Shown: one piece after another, positions 23,724-32,969 of the stretch
How positions within the stretch are numbered: position 1 is the first letter of the stretch
Layout of the letters: each line of letters starts with the position of its first letter
DNA from: Flavobacterium sp. MFBS3-15
GTDB lineage: Bacteria > Bacteroidota > Bacteroidia > Flavobacteriales > Flavobacteriaceae
Reading direction: 5' to 3'
NCBI RefSeq assembly: GCF_026107645.2
Contig: NZ_JAPCHV010000001.1
Coordinates: 1-64,000 of the forward strand
Length of the DNA stretch: 64,000 nt
Notes under the pieces: model-generated
Databases searched by the model: none
Told to the model about the DNA's origin: nothing
Seen by the model: the letters and a program-made list of their open reading frames with translations, nothing else
Program-made: the position numbers and the translations under genes

Positions 23724-26700
23724 GCCAAAAGCTATACGGCCGCCATCGGTGCCCTGAAAATAGAAAACGCGTGCCGTGACCAGGTCAAGCCCGTTGAGCC
23801 ACGCGCCGCCGCCCACGCTTTGGTGCCATTTCCTGGAGGGATCGTCCGAAATCCAGACACGCCCAAAGTCATATCCGCCAAAGATACCGTACTTCATAGG
23901 GACGAAACTTGTCTTTACACTACCTATAGTCAGGCGAAGGTCAGTGCTTTGAAATACCGAACGCTTGCCTGTAAATCGCTCCCTGCGGTAGCCCCTCAGG
24001 TCGTTATCGCCTCCCAGTGTGGCTGCCTGGTAAAACTCAAAGTCGTTGCCGAATAAGGCTTTGCCTTTAGCCATGGTGGCAAAGACCAGGCTTTCATCTG
24101 CCGTAATGTTATGCACCAATCCTACGGCCGCCTCGCCATGAGGAAAGTTGCGGTTGGTGTCGTCAAGGCTTGTTTTCCACCCACCGGAGATGTAAAAAAA
24201 CATCCCGAGGGCGGGAAGTGCGGCATTGTCATAATTTTCGAAGCTGTATTTGCCATTCACCCCGGCATACTGACGGTGTTCAAAGAGCGACAAATCCAGT
24301 ATCCCCGGTTCGTTTACATATCGGCTTGTAGACTCGTCGACTTCGATCGTTTCAAATACCGCACCGAACGAGGTTAGGCTGCCATTGCGTGTTTCTTTAA
24401 ATATAAAGGGTGCAAAACTAAAAGTTTGCAGGCGGACGCGGTTGTAGTCCATGCCCCTTTGGTCGTCGATGTTCTCTGTTTCATTACCTAATCCAAAGTA
24501 ATTGATGCTAAAGTTGGGGCTGGTATACACAATGTCTACCCCGATGTTCCAGCGCAATGCCGCATTCATGAACTTTCCTGCATATTTCAGCTCAAAGCCA
24601 TCGGTGGCAAAGTAGTAATTGCCTCGCAGGTTGTGCTTTTGCGAAAATGGCCTGCGGTTAAAATTATTTATGGTATAATCGGCAATGGCGCCTATTTTCA
24701 CGCCGTCGTCGGGGTTGTAGCCAATGCTTGGATAGCCGGCAACTACATTATATTTTGGTTTTTCAGCGTCATAGCTGTTGGTCTCATAGTCGTCGCTTAT
24801 AACCCTTCCGGTACGGCTGTCGGTTTCATAGGTGTTTTTTTTGCTCTTAAAGTCGTATAGCTTTATTTTCCTGCCGTTTTCAATGCGGTAGGTATCGTGG
24901 TTCTGGCCGCCAAGCAACCGCAGCATTATTGGCTTTTCCGGTTTCCCGCTCACTTCAAAAACATCGTCGTCATCGAGGCCGTAAATCCATATTTCCTTTG
25001 TTTGGTCCCGATTGTACGTGCGGCTTTGCACCAGTGTTTCCACATTGTCTTTCATGCTGTACATTTCTACAGTGGTTACACCGCCGGCGCCGCGTATTAT
25101 GCGAAATTTGTCTTTCTTATCAGTTCCTGTTATCAGTACGGTTTTTAGCAAAACTTTCCGGTATTCGAGGGCAAACTCCTCTAGATGGCCCCTCCTTATC
25201 TTCAGCTTTTCCTTTATTTCATCAATGGTTGCGTCCTGTACTTCTTTTGGCAGGCCGGCAAAGGCTTCATCTATCACCGCATCGGTAAGGTTTTCCTTAA
25301 TGTAGGCGGCCTGCTCCAGCCAGTCGGCCTCTGTCGAGGCAGTAATTACAGCCAGGTCAAGCGGATAAGGCTCGCGGTTGAACCATTTTACATTGCCTAT
25401 GTCCTCCTTAAAGCTTTGCATATGCCGAAGTGCCGGAATATTCATGATGATGGAAAAAAGCGTTCCGTCATATTTTGTAAAGGCCTGGTCGCGGTCTTTC
25501 GGGATGGGTCTGTAAAATACCTTGCCATCCGATTTATATTCGGCCCATTTCCACTGGTCTGTATGCCTGTCCCAATCGCCTATGAGCATGTCAAACAGGC
25601 GGGCACGTATGTAAGCCTTTTCATCCATGCTGTATTTGTGGTCTTTCCTTAGGTTTTCCAGCATTTCACCGGTATCAACAATGTCATCCGGCTTCCCGAA
25701 GCCAGGCGTATCCCGCTGTTCTTTGTGTACATGCTCCTCGATCATGTACAGTTCGTCTCCAAATGAAGTGTTGTATTCGCCCAGCACATCCTGCTTTGGC
25801 ACATAATACAATTTTGGGTTGGTATGGCCTACATCCACTTTATCAGCCAGGTTCCCCACAATGAAAGGTGTATAAGGGTGCGATGTAGTGTAAAAATCCA
25901 GCAGGAATTTTTCGGCGAAGGTGTCGTCAAAGGTATTGCCCATGTAGCGGTCCTTAAATGCCACCGCCTGCAGGAAACGGGTGGCGCTCTTTTTGAGGGC
26001 ACGCATGGAATATTCCCTGCCGTCCGGGCCCTCCAGCCGTAAGGAATGGGTTTGGTGGCCTCCTCCTGCTTTTTTGGGCTTCAGTCCGCCATAGAGGGTG
26101 TCCAAACGCACCACCTGGGCTTCAACCGGCGTGCTGTAGTATTGCCTGTAGTGCTCTCCGAAGAAAAACCGGTAGGTACCGCCTTTATCGGTCATCTCCG
26201 GGGTATAGATGGAAGCCGATGCTGTCTTTGGAAAGGTATCGGGATAGTCTTTTATGGCAACTTTTTTCTTTTCCAGCAGGTTCCTTTCAAAAACCTGTTC
26301 TTCCTTCCCGTCCTTAATGCTGTAAAAATATACCCTTGCCGTACCGTCTTCATTAATGTCGAGTATTGAATAGCCTGTACCGCCATAGGAGAAATCTTCG
26401 GGGTATAGGGTTCGCGCTGCTTCTACTTTTGAGCCCGCACCGCTTATGATCTGGTGGATGTTGTCATGGCGGATGTATTGCAGGTTATGGTCATGGCCTG
26501 ATATTACGATTACATTGTCCTTATCCTGTATGAGTGTTTTTATCCTTTTGGAAAGTGTTGCATATATACGGCTCTGGAGGTCCTGCGTGCTGTAGCCCGA
26601 TGCTTTTCGTGCCAGGTTGATGAGGGATCCTATACCCGGAAGCGGGACGTTGTACGGAAGCGGGAAAAGCTGTTTTTTCCATGAAAACTGGCCCCCATGA

Positions 26701-27431
26701 GAGCCATTGCTCATCAGCGGGTGGTGAATCGCTACCACAATCACTTTGTTCTGGTTCTTATTCAGTAGGTCTTCAAACTCTGTAAACAGGTCCTCCCGGG
26801 TTTTTATGTCGCAGTCGTCATTTATGCTTGGGTAGTCATCCCAATCCTCAATATACCACTGGCTGTCTATGGCAATCACCGTAATGTCGTCGTTTATCTC
26901 AACATCCTTTATGGCACATCCTTTGCCCGGCAGGAATGTTTTTTTGCCGGTATATTTGTTTATGAATTTTTCCTGCTCACGCAGTCCGTCGTAGCCATTG
27001 TACCAGTCGTGGTTGCCGGGAATGAACAATATTTGGCCGGGAAATAATTTAGACAGCTTCAATTGCGATGCAAGGCTGGCTTCACCATCTTTGCGTGCCT
27101 GCGACCCGTTGTCAGGAACCATTCCTTCCGGGTAAATGTTATCGCCAAGGTAAAACAGCGTTGTGTTCTTTCCTTCCCTGTCCAGTTTGCCGCTCACAAT
27201 GCCCAGCATGGCCTGTGTATGGGGCTCATTGGCATAGCCCGCATCGCCTATCAGGTAAAAGCGGTGGGCCGGCTTTTTGGCAACTGCGGTGTCTGAAACA
27301 GGTGCCGGCCCGGTGTTCATGCCATATTCAGGCTTGTAAGTAGCACAGGAAAACAGGGACATCGCGGCAAGCATACAGGTTATAATCTTAATATTTACCT
27401 TGGCAGCTACCGTATCCGGAAAGAATTTCAT
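23706..27431 (-). CDS. Metallophosphoesterase, kinase-like middle domain and outer-membrane barrel fusion
   Basis: A 1241-residue lipoprotein candidate (LAAMSLFSC, Cys29). Residues 55-370 are a calcineurin-type phosphoesterase: GDAGY (62-66), YLGDNIYPEG (94-103), GNHDW (139-143), VAIHHPLMSNG and SGHDHN. Residues about 430-790 form a separate region with LIGDWDRHTDQWKW and YRPIPKDRDQAF, which recalls the catalytic Asp and metal-binding Asp of atypical kinases (CotH, HipA, FAM20). The last 400 residues alternate in hydrophobicity and end GGRIAFGLNFGL, as a BamA/surface-antigen-like barrel. Thus one chain may anchor a phosphatase and a kinase-like domain to the outer membrane. Phosphatase and barrel are well supported; kinase activity is inference. 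Confidence 0.82.
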   Translation of the reverse strand: MKFFPDTVAAKVNIKIITCMLAAMSLFSCATYKPEYGMNTGPAPVSDTAVAKKPAHRFYLIGDAGYANEPHTQAMLGIVSGKLDREGKNTTLFYLGDNIYPEGMVPDNGSQARKDGEASLASQLKLSKLFPGQILFIPGNHDWYNGYDGLREQEKFINKYTGKKTFLPGKGCAIKDVEINDDITVIAIDSQWYIEDWDDYPSINDDCDIKTREDLFTEFEDLLNKNQNKVIVVAIHHPLMSNGSHGGQFSWKKQLFPLPYNVPLPGIGSLINLARKASGYSTQDLQSRIYATLSKRIKTLIQDKDNVIVISGHDHNLQYIRHDNIHQIISGAGSKVEAARTLYPEDFSYGGTGYSILDINEDGTARVYFYSIKDGKEEQVFERNLLEKKKVAIKDYPDTFPKTASASIYTPEMTDKGGTYRFFFGEHYRQYYSTPVEAQVVRLDTLYGGLKPKKAGGGHQTHSLRLEGPDGREYSMRALKKSATRFLQAVAFKDRYMGNTFDDTFAEKFLLDFYTTSHPYTPFIVGNLADKVDVGHTNPKLYYVPKQDVLGEYNTSFGDELYMIEEHVHKEQRDTPGFGKPDDIVDTGEMLENLRKDHKYSMDEKAYIRARLFDMLIGDWDRHTDQWKWAEYKSDGKVFYRPIPKDRDQAFTKYDGTLFSIIMNIPALRHMQSFKEDIGNVKWFNREPYPLDLAVITASTEADWLEQAAYIKENLTDAVIDEAFAGLPKEVQDATIDEIKEKLKIRRGHLEEFALEYRKVLLKTVLITGTDKKDKFRIIRGAGGVTTVEMYSMKDNVETLVQSRTYNRDQTKEIWIYGLDDDDVFEVSGKPEKPIMLRLLGGQNHDTYRIENGRKIKLYDFKSKKNTYETDSRTGRVISDDYETNSYDAEKPKYNVVAGYPSIGYNPDDGVKIGAIADYTINNFNRRPFSQKHNLRGNYYFATDGFELKYAGKFMNAALRWNIGVDIVYTSPNFSINYFGLGNETENIDDQRGMDYNRVRLQTFSFAPFIFKETRNGSLTSFGAVFETIEVDESTSRYVNEPGILDLSLFEHRQYAGVNGKYSFENYDNAALPALGMFFYISGGWKTSLDDTNRNFPHGEAAVGLVHNITADESLVFATMAKGKALFGNDFEFYQAATLGGDNDLRGYRRERFTGKRSVFQSTDLRLTIGSVKTSFVPMKYGIFGGYDFGRVWISDDPSRKWHQSVGGGAWLNGLDLVTARVFYFQGTDGGRIAFGLNFGL

Positions 27432-27457
27432 AATTTGGTTGTGTTAATTACCTACCT

Positions 27458-28636
27458 ATGGATATTGTTCAAAAAGCGGAAAGCCATGTTTTCCATCTAT
27501 TCAAAGATAAGTTATCTCCCGATTACATTTATCATAATTTCAACCATACTTTACGCGTGGTGAACAATGCCGCCGCCATAGCAAAAGAGGAAGGGGTTAC
27601 GGATGATATGGAGGTTATCCTGCTGGCTGCCTGGTTCCATGATATAGGATATATTGAAGGGCCGGACAACCATGAAGACCGCAGTGCCATTGAAGCTGAG
27701 GCATTTCTTATACAAAACGGCTACCCCGGAGATAAAGCCGCACAGGTTGCCACGCTGATAAAAGTGACAAAGCCGGGCAGGGAGCCCCAAACGCTTTGTG
27801 AAAAAATCATCAAGGACGCCGATTGTTCCCACTTTGCCGATAAAAATTATCCCATGCTGTCCGAACTGCTGCGAGAGGAATGGAAGGTAACACAGGCACG
27901 CACGTTTAGTGACAAGGAATGGGCTATGGGCAACCGGAAGATGCTCATGCAGGATCACCGGTTTTTTACGGATTATGGTAAACAGGTACTGCAACCGCTA
28001 AAGGAGGCCAACATTGCCATTCTGCAAAAAGAGATTGCCGATGCTGATGGCACCAGGAAAAAATCCAAGGACAAAATAAACAAAAAGAAACTTGAAAAAC
28101 TGGAGCGCCCCGACAGGGGAATTGACACCGTATTCCGGGTAACGCTAAATAACCATACCCGCCTTAGCGAAATTGCCGACAGCAAGGCCAACATACTGCT
28201 CTCGGTAAATGCAATCATCATTTCTATCGTGCTTACTACAATTATTCCCAAGCTCGACAGCCCGTCGAATGCCCACCTCGTTATGCCCACGCTCATACTG
28301 ATGGTTTTTACAGTGGCAACCATCATTTTTGCGATATTGTCTACAAGGCCAAAAGTTACAAGCGGGACATTTACCAGGGAAGATATCGATGGACGCAAGG
28401 TAAACCTGCTGTTCTTCGGCAATTTCTATAAAATGCCCTTGGAGGAATACGAATGGGCCATGAACGAGATGATGAAAAGCCGCGACTACCTGTACGGCTC
28501 AATGATAAAGGACCTGTATTATCTCGGACTGGTTCTGCATCGCAAATACAAGCTGCTGCGCATTACCTATACCATTTTCATGATAGGCATACTGGCTTCG
28601 GTTTCTGCCTTTGTATATGCGTTTAAGGCGCTTTAA
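27458..28636 (+). CDS. HD phosphohydrolase fused to Pycsar effector (PycTM, DUF5706) domain
   Basis: A 392-residue protein. The N-terminal HD domain has H30, HD at 61-62 (AAWFHDIGYIEG), a further His in PDNHEDRS and the distal Asp in IIKDADCSHFAD (118-129), so the metal site looks intact. After a lysine-rich linker (KKSKDKINKKKLEKLE) comes the DUF5706 domain: RLSEIADSKANILLSVNAI leads into a membrane segment, followed by a second hairpin segment and a last helix near the C-terminus. DUF5706 is the membrane effector of Pycsar, which is triggered by cyclic UMP or CMP. No cyclase is nearby, so this may act in housekeeping or general signalling. The gene converges with a GAF protein gene. Confidence 0.88.
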   Translation: MDIVQKAESHVFHLFKDKLSPDYIYHNFNHTLRVVNNAAAIAKEEGVTDDMEVILLAAWFHDIGYIEGPDNHEDRSAIEAEAFLIQNGYPGDKAAQVATLIKVTKPGREPQTLCEKIIKDADCSHFADKNYPMLSELLREEWKVTQARTFSDKEWAMGNRKMLMQDHRFFTDYGKQVLQPLKEANIAILQKEIADADGTRKKSKDKINKKKLEKLERPDRGIDTVFRVTLNNHTRLSEIADSKANILLSVNAIIISIVLTTIIPKLDSPSNAHLVMPTLILMVFTVATIIFAILSTRPKVTSGTFTREDIDGRKVNLLFFGNFYKMPLEEYEWAMNEMMKSRDYLYGSMIKDLYYLGLVLHRKYKLLRITYTIFMIGILASVSAFVYAFKAL

Positions 28637-28640
28637 TGTT

Positions 28641-28673
28641 AAAACACCATAAGTAGGAAAACACCATAAGTAG
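28641..28673. repeat. Short direct repeat between convergent genes
   Basis: AAAACACCATAAGTAG occurs twice with a period of 17 bases (28641 and 28658). The 86-base gap has no convincing hairpin terminator. Confidence 0.6.
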
Positions 28674-28722
28674 AAGTGAGCGTATTTATGACACTTACGA
28701 TTGATTATCCGGGCGTTTTGTA

Positions 28723-31092
28723 TTATGCATTCAGCTCCTTAAGCAGGTCTTCATAGCTATATGTGGTTTCCTGCTTTTTGTTGCTGTCATACGCTACCGA
28801 CACGCGCAGTGCCTTTAGGCCGGTTACCCCCTGGAGGTCTTCCACTTCAAAAGTTTCTACCACATTGCCCAGCATCTTCTTGTGCTGCAGGAACTGTATG
28901 TACCTGCGGTATTCGGCTTCTTCCTGCTTTTGCGAATATACAATGGTGATTTTGCCTTTCTCGGTAATGCGCTCTTTAGTACCCTTTATGTTCGATTTGT
29001 CAATGCGTTTCTTTACCACTTCATATCGTGCATTGTAGGTGCCGTCAACGTCAAATCGCTTCTCGTCCATCCGGAAACGTATCGATATCGGTGAGCTGAA
29101 CACCAGTATCAGCGACGTTACATCCAGGTCATACGGCAGCCCGGGGCGCAGCTTGTAGTATTCGTTTTCCATTTCGCACATGGCCTGCAGCTGCCACAAC
29201 CTTAGGTTGTTGAGGTATAACGGGCTATAGGTGTGCTTTGGCGAAATGGATGCGCCAATGTACAGGTTATGCTCTACGCCGTCGGTTTTGAAACGCTCAT
29301 AATAATGCGGAAAAAACGCCTGAGCTTCGGCCTGTTTTTTGTCAAGCACCTCGGCCATCTGTTTGTTGATGATGGACAGCGCATCGTCGAAATGCTTACG
29401 GCTGTCGTACACCATTTTCATCTTGCTGTCCAGTGTTTCAAAATAATCCGTTATTCTTTTATGCACTTCGGCATTCGAAGAGTCAAAATGTTTCAGCACC
29501 GGGTGCACTTCGCTAATGATGTAAGCCTGTACGCCCGATTCGGTATCGGCCTTTAGCGGTCCTTTAAGTTCTTCTTCCAGTTTTTCCAGTTCAAAGATAT
29601 GTTGCTCTATCAGTGGCAGCTTTTCATTTTTGAAGATATAACGGAAGACGGATAACAGCTTTTCTATCTGTAATATAAGGTCTTTTTCGATGGACTCATT
29701 GCGCGCTGTAGATGATCCCTTGATATCTATCTGGCCATATAGCGGATATACCTCCCGAAACACGATTTCTTTATAGGCCTGGTCCTTTTTGTCTTTGGAA
29801 GTTATGTGCAGCAGCGCCTCTTCGCGGAATTTCCAGTAGACGCTGTGGTGTATGGCCGTATATTCGTTCTGTATGATGGCATCCACCTCATTTTGCAGTT
29901 CCGAATAGTACCGGTCTATGGTATCTGTAAGGAAAGGCAAGATGTAAGTAAGCTTATTGGCATTGATGCTGTTGAGTTCTTTAGGACGGGACGATACCAG
30001 CTCAATAAAGCCCAGCAGCCTTCCGTTTTTTATGATGGGTGCAAAAATACAGCTTCGTATGTCCTGTGCCAGCAGGTGCCCGGCAAATCCTATGTCGGCG
30101 CCTTCCTCGGATTTATATGCCTCTACGTCCGAAAGTATGAAGTACTCCTTATCCTCGAGCATGCTATCCAGTGTTTCATCGCAAAGCATGCTGTTGCAGC
30201 TCATTTCCGCCGAACCGTTTAGTATATGGCTTTTTATTTCCTGGAAGGGTGCGAGCGTAAACAGGTTGTCTTCGGTGTTTACTTCAGTGAAGCCTATCCG
30301 CAGATCAGGAATCTGGTATATCGATCGAAAAATGCCTTCGAAATTAGCTTTGGCTATTTCCTTCAACTCATCGCTTACCAGCAGGTTCGATTTCAGGTTG
30401 GAAATGGCACTTTCGGTTGTGGCATCAAATAAGGAAACAATCCCGAACCCCTTGCATATCCAGCTTCCGGGAGGAAATTTCTCCTTCCACAATTCCAGGT
30501 TGTCAAAGTTGTCCATCAGCAGTGCAACATCGTCATCGGCAATGTCAACAGCCTTTTCGGTAGGGAGCAGCTCCAGGAAGTCGGCGTTATACAGTATGCG
30601 GTAATGCCTCATTATGCCCTCGCTGTCGGGAATGTCATAAAACAATGGCTTGCTGAAATCAAAATGGTGGCCATAATAGCTGTTGAGTATCAGGCAGCAG
30701 CAAAACACATAAAACTGGTGGTCGTCAAAATTACGGATGCTCATGCCAAAGTCCTCACCCGCATTCATGAGTATCTTTTTGAAACGTTCGGTATGATTAA
30801 AGGTAATGTTGAAGAAAGGAATGGCAGCCGCCTTGATCTCATTTTTGGTCAGTGCAGTCGGGAACAGGTCGGCCAGCAGGTTTTTTATCAGCTTTTCGTG
30901 CTTCTCAAGCAGGGAAAGGTCGGTAATCCCATCACGCAGTTCCGGGAAAGGTGCCGTGTGGCGCAGGAGCGCCTTAGCATAATCGGAGCGGTAATCTACA
31001 TCCGATTCGGCAATTTCCTCAAGCGTTTCAAGTACTTTATGGAACGATATTTTCGCAATTAGCGGGCTTTCTATATGGTGCTCAACTTCCAT
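28723..31092 (-). CDS. GAF domain-containing protein
   Basis: A 789-residue soluble protein without signal peptide. A GAF-type sensor fold is recognisable at about 325-395 (EYFILSDVEAYKSEEG, CIFAPIIKNGRLLGFIELVS). The regions before and after are mainly helical; residues 490-590 are rich in Glu and Leu as in coiled coils, and a C-terminal beta-rich part has RRYIQFLQHKKMLGNVV. No output enzyme domain (kinase, cyclase, HTH) is visible. GAF domains bind cyclic nucleotides or other small ligands. It converges with the HD-PycTM gene. Whether the pair is functionally linked is inference. Confidence 0.85.
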   Translation of the reverse strand: MEVEHHIESPLIAKISFHKVLETLEEIAESDVDYRSDYAKALLRHTAPFPELRDGITDLSLLEKHEKLIKNLLADLFPTALTKNEIKAAAIPFFNITFNHTERFKKILMNAGEDFGMSIRNFDDHQFYVFCCCLILNSYYGHHFDFSKPLFYDIPDSEGIMRHYRILYNADFLELLPTEKAVDIADDDVALLMDNFDNLELWKEKFPPGSWICKGFGIVSLFDATTESAISNLKSNLLVSDELKEIAKANFEGIFRSIYQIPDLRIGFTEVNTEDNLFTLAPFQEIKSHILNGSAEMSCNSMLCDETLDSMLEDKEYFILSDVEAYKSEEGADIGFAGHLLAQDIRSCIFAPIIKNGRLLGFIELVSSRPKELNSINANKLTYILPFLTDTIDRYYSELQNEVDAIIQNEYTAIHHSVYWKFREEALLHITSKDKKDQAYKEIVFREVYPLYGQIDIKGSSTARNESIEKDLILQIEKLLSVFRYIFKNEKLPLIEQHIFELEKLEEELKGPLKADTESGVQAYIISEVHPVLKHFDSSNAEVHKRITDYFETLDSKMKMVYDSRKHFDDALSIINKQMAEVLDKKQAEAQAFFPHYYERFKTDGVEHNLYIGASISPKHTYSPLYLNNLRLWQLQAMCEMENEYYKLRPGLPYDLDVTSLILVFSSPISIRFRMDEKRFDVDGTYNARYEVVKKRIDKSNIKGTKERITEKGKITIVYSQKQEEAEYRRYIQFLQHKKMLGNVVETFEVEDLQGVTGLKALRVSVAYDSNKKQETTYSYEDLLKELNA

Positions 31093-31164
31093 CTTTCGGT
31101 CATTACAAATAGTCAGTAAAATTACGAAATTTTCGTTCGCGGGGATTCAATATTGTAAAGGTTT

Positions 31165-31194
31165 TTGGCCTGTGATGGAATAGCGTTACTTTTG
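31165..31194 (+). promoter_or_regulatory. Consensus Bacteroidota promoter, nearly leaderless
   Basis: TTG at 31165-31167, spacer of 19 bases, TACTTTTG at 31187-31194 (exact TAnnTTTG). The ATG at 31201 is six bases downstream, so the transcript should start at or within a few bases of it. Confidence 0.8.
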
Positions 31195-31200
31195 TGGCAG

Positions 31201-32091
31201 ATGAACCAGGCTGTAAACATAACTTTTCCCCACAACATCCGGCTTACCGTAAAGCGCGAAGACCTTCTGCATCCTCATATTTCGGGCAATAAATTCCGCA
31301 AGCTTAAGTACAATATCCTTCGGGCCAAGGAGGAGGGGAGAACCACTTTGCTCACTTTTGGCGGGGCTTTTTCCAACCACATCGCCGCGACTGCCGCAGC
31401 GGGTAAGGAGTATGGCTTTGAGGCGGTTGGCATCATCCGGGGCGAGGAACTGGTTGATAAAATTGTAGATAACCCAACGCTGGCTTTTGCCGAATCCTGC
31501 GGAATGAAGTTTAAATTTGTATCGAGGGAGCAGTATCGGGATAAAACAGACGTGGCATTCATTGCGGCATTGCGTGAAGAATTTGGCGATTTTTACCTGG
31601 TACCCGAAGGTGGCACAAACGCTTTGGCTGTGAAAGGCTGTGAGGAAATATTGTCGGCTGGTGATGAGCAGTTTACGCATGTGTGCTGTGCTGTGGGTAC
31701 GGGAGGAACGATATCTGGGCTGATTAATTCTGCCGGTGCGGGCCAACGGGTTTTAGGCTTTCCGGCGCTCAAAGGTGCGGCATTACAGGAGGAGATCGCT
31801 ATCTTTGCAAAAAACGCTAACTGGGAGCTTGTTGAGGAATATCATTTTGGCGGTTACGGAAAAGTAACCGGTGAACTGATAGCCTTTATGAACGATTTTT
31901 TCGTGGAAACAGGTATATTGCTGGATCCGGTGTATACGGGAAAGCTGTTTTTTGGCGTTATAGACATGATAAATAAAGGGATATTTCCTGAAAATTCCGA
32001 TATACTGCTCATCCATACCGGTGGATTGCAGGGCATAGCCGGGATGAACAGGGAGTTAATGAGAAAGAAATTACCCATAATTAAAACGTGA
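31201..32091 (+). CDS. PLP-dependent D-cysteine desulfhydrase / ACC deaminase family enzyme
   Basis: A 296-residue fold-type II PLP enzyme. SGNKFRKLKYN (28-38) contains the PLP-binding Lys31, GGAFSNHIAATAA is the phosphate or substrate loop, and GTGGTISGL is the second glycine-rich loop. This family includes 1-aminocyclopropane-1-carboxylate deaminase and D-cysteine desulfhydrase; sequence reading alone does not decide which. The consensus promoter six bases upstream sets the ATG at 31201; a frame extension to 31165 would overlap that promoter. The glucosaminidase and hemL genes follow within a few bases, so all three are probably one operon. Confidence 0.88.
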   Translation: MNQAVNITFPHNIRLTVKREDLLHPHISGNKFRKLKYNILRAKEEGRTTLLTFGGAFSNHIAATAAAGKEYGFEAVGIIRGEELVDKIVDNPTLAFAESCGMKFKFVSREQYRDKTDVAFIAALREEFGDFYLVPEGGTNALAVKGCEEILSAGDEQFTHVCCAVGTGGTISGLINSAGAGQRVLGFPALKGAALQEEIAIFAKNANWELVEEYHFGGYGKVTGELIAFMNDFFVETGILLDPVYTGKLFFGVIDMINKGIFPENSDILLIHTGGLQGIAGMNRELMRKKLPIIKT

Positions 32092-32094
32092 GAT

Positions 32095-32964
32095 ATGTTC
32101 AGAAAAATTTTAGCTTTAGCAGTGTTAGGTTTGCTTGTGAGTTGCGGCACATCAAAATCGCGCATCCAGACAACCAAGAGCGGCGTAGCCAAAACAAAGA
32201 CATCATCGAAAAAGAAACCGAAACCTGCCAACACCAAAACGTCTACCGCCTCAAATTCCAACAGCGGCAGGACTACTGAAACGCTGGAATCTACCTCAAA
32301 AACTGTAGTTTACTCGGATATGGTAAAGGCCTATGTACTCGAGTATAAGGAAATAGCAAAAGACAACATGCGCCGCCACGGCATTCCGGCCAGCATTACG
32401 CTGGCGCAGGGCATATTGGAGTCCGGAGCCGGGAGAGGCACGCTTTGCGTCAATGCCAACAACCACTTCGGCATCAAGTGCCATACAGGCTGGGATGGCG
32501 AAAAAGTATACCACGACGATGATGCCGAGCAGGAATGCTTCAGGAAATACGCAAAAGGAGCCGAATCGTATAACGACCACTCATTGTTCCTAACGACAAG
32601 GGGAAGGTATGCGTCGCTTTTCCAGTTGCGTAAGGATGATTATGAAGCCTGGGCACGCGGACTGAGGGCGGCCGGATATGCCACCGACCCGAAATACCCT
32701 GAAAAGCTTATCGGCCTTATTGAACGCTATGACCTTGCTGCATATGATGCCGAGGTACTCAACAAAACCTATGTTAAGCCTGCACCCAAGGCGGCTCCAG
32801 CAGCAACAGAAGAAGTGCTTGCCGCCGGTTCCTACCGTGTGGTGCAGGGCGATACGCTATACTCTATTTCTAAGAAACACAACCTGTCGGTAGATGAGCT
32901 GATGCGCCTCAACGGGCTGTCAAACAATGCCATTTCTATCGGGCAGGTACTAAAAGTAAAATAA
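32095..32964 (+). CDS. Glucosaminidase-LysM lipoprotein
   Basis: A 289-residue peptidoglycan hydrolase with a lipoprotein signal (LGLLVSC, Cys17), a Lys/Ser/Thr-rich linker (25-70), a FlgJ-type beta-N-acetylglucosaminidase domain (about 80-220; [30 protein letters not shown]) and a C-terminal LysM peptidoglycan-binding repeat ([18 protein letters not shown]). It cleaves glycan strands of the cell wall and is probably held on the outer membrane inner face or surface. The gene starts three bases after the PLP enzyme and ends five bases before hemL. Confidence 0.92.
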   Translation: MFRKILALAVLGLLVSCGTSKSRIQTTKSGVAKTKTSSKKKPKPANTKTSTASNSNSGRTTETLESTSKTVVYSDMVKAYVLEYKEIAKDNMRRHGIPASITLAQGILESGAGRGTLCVNANNHFGIKCHTGWDGEKVYHDDDAEQECFRKYAKGAESYNDHSLFLTTRGRYASLFQLRKDDYEAWARGLRAAGYATDPKYPEKLIGLIERYDLAAYDAEVLNKTYVKPAPKAAPAATEEVLAAGSYRVVQGDTLYSISKKHNLSVDELMRLNGLSNNAISIGQVLKVK

Positions 32965-32969
32965 AACAG

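Noticed and set aside
27458..31092. Complete Pycsar defence system
   Set aside because: Only a PycTM-type domain is present. No pyrimidine cyclase gene and no defence-island neighbours are seen.
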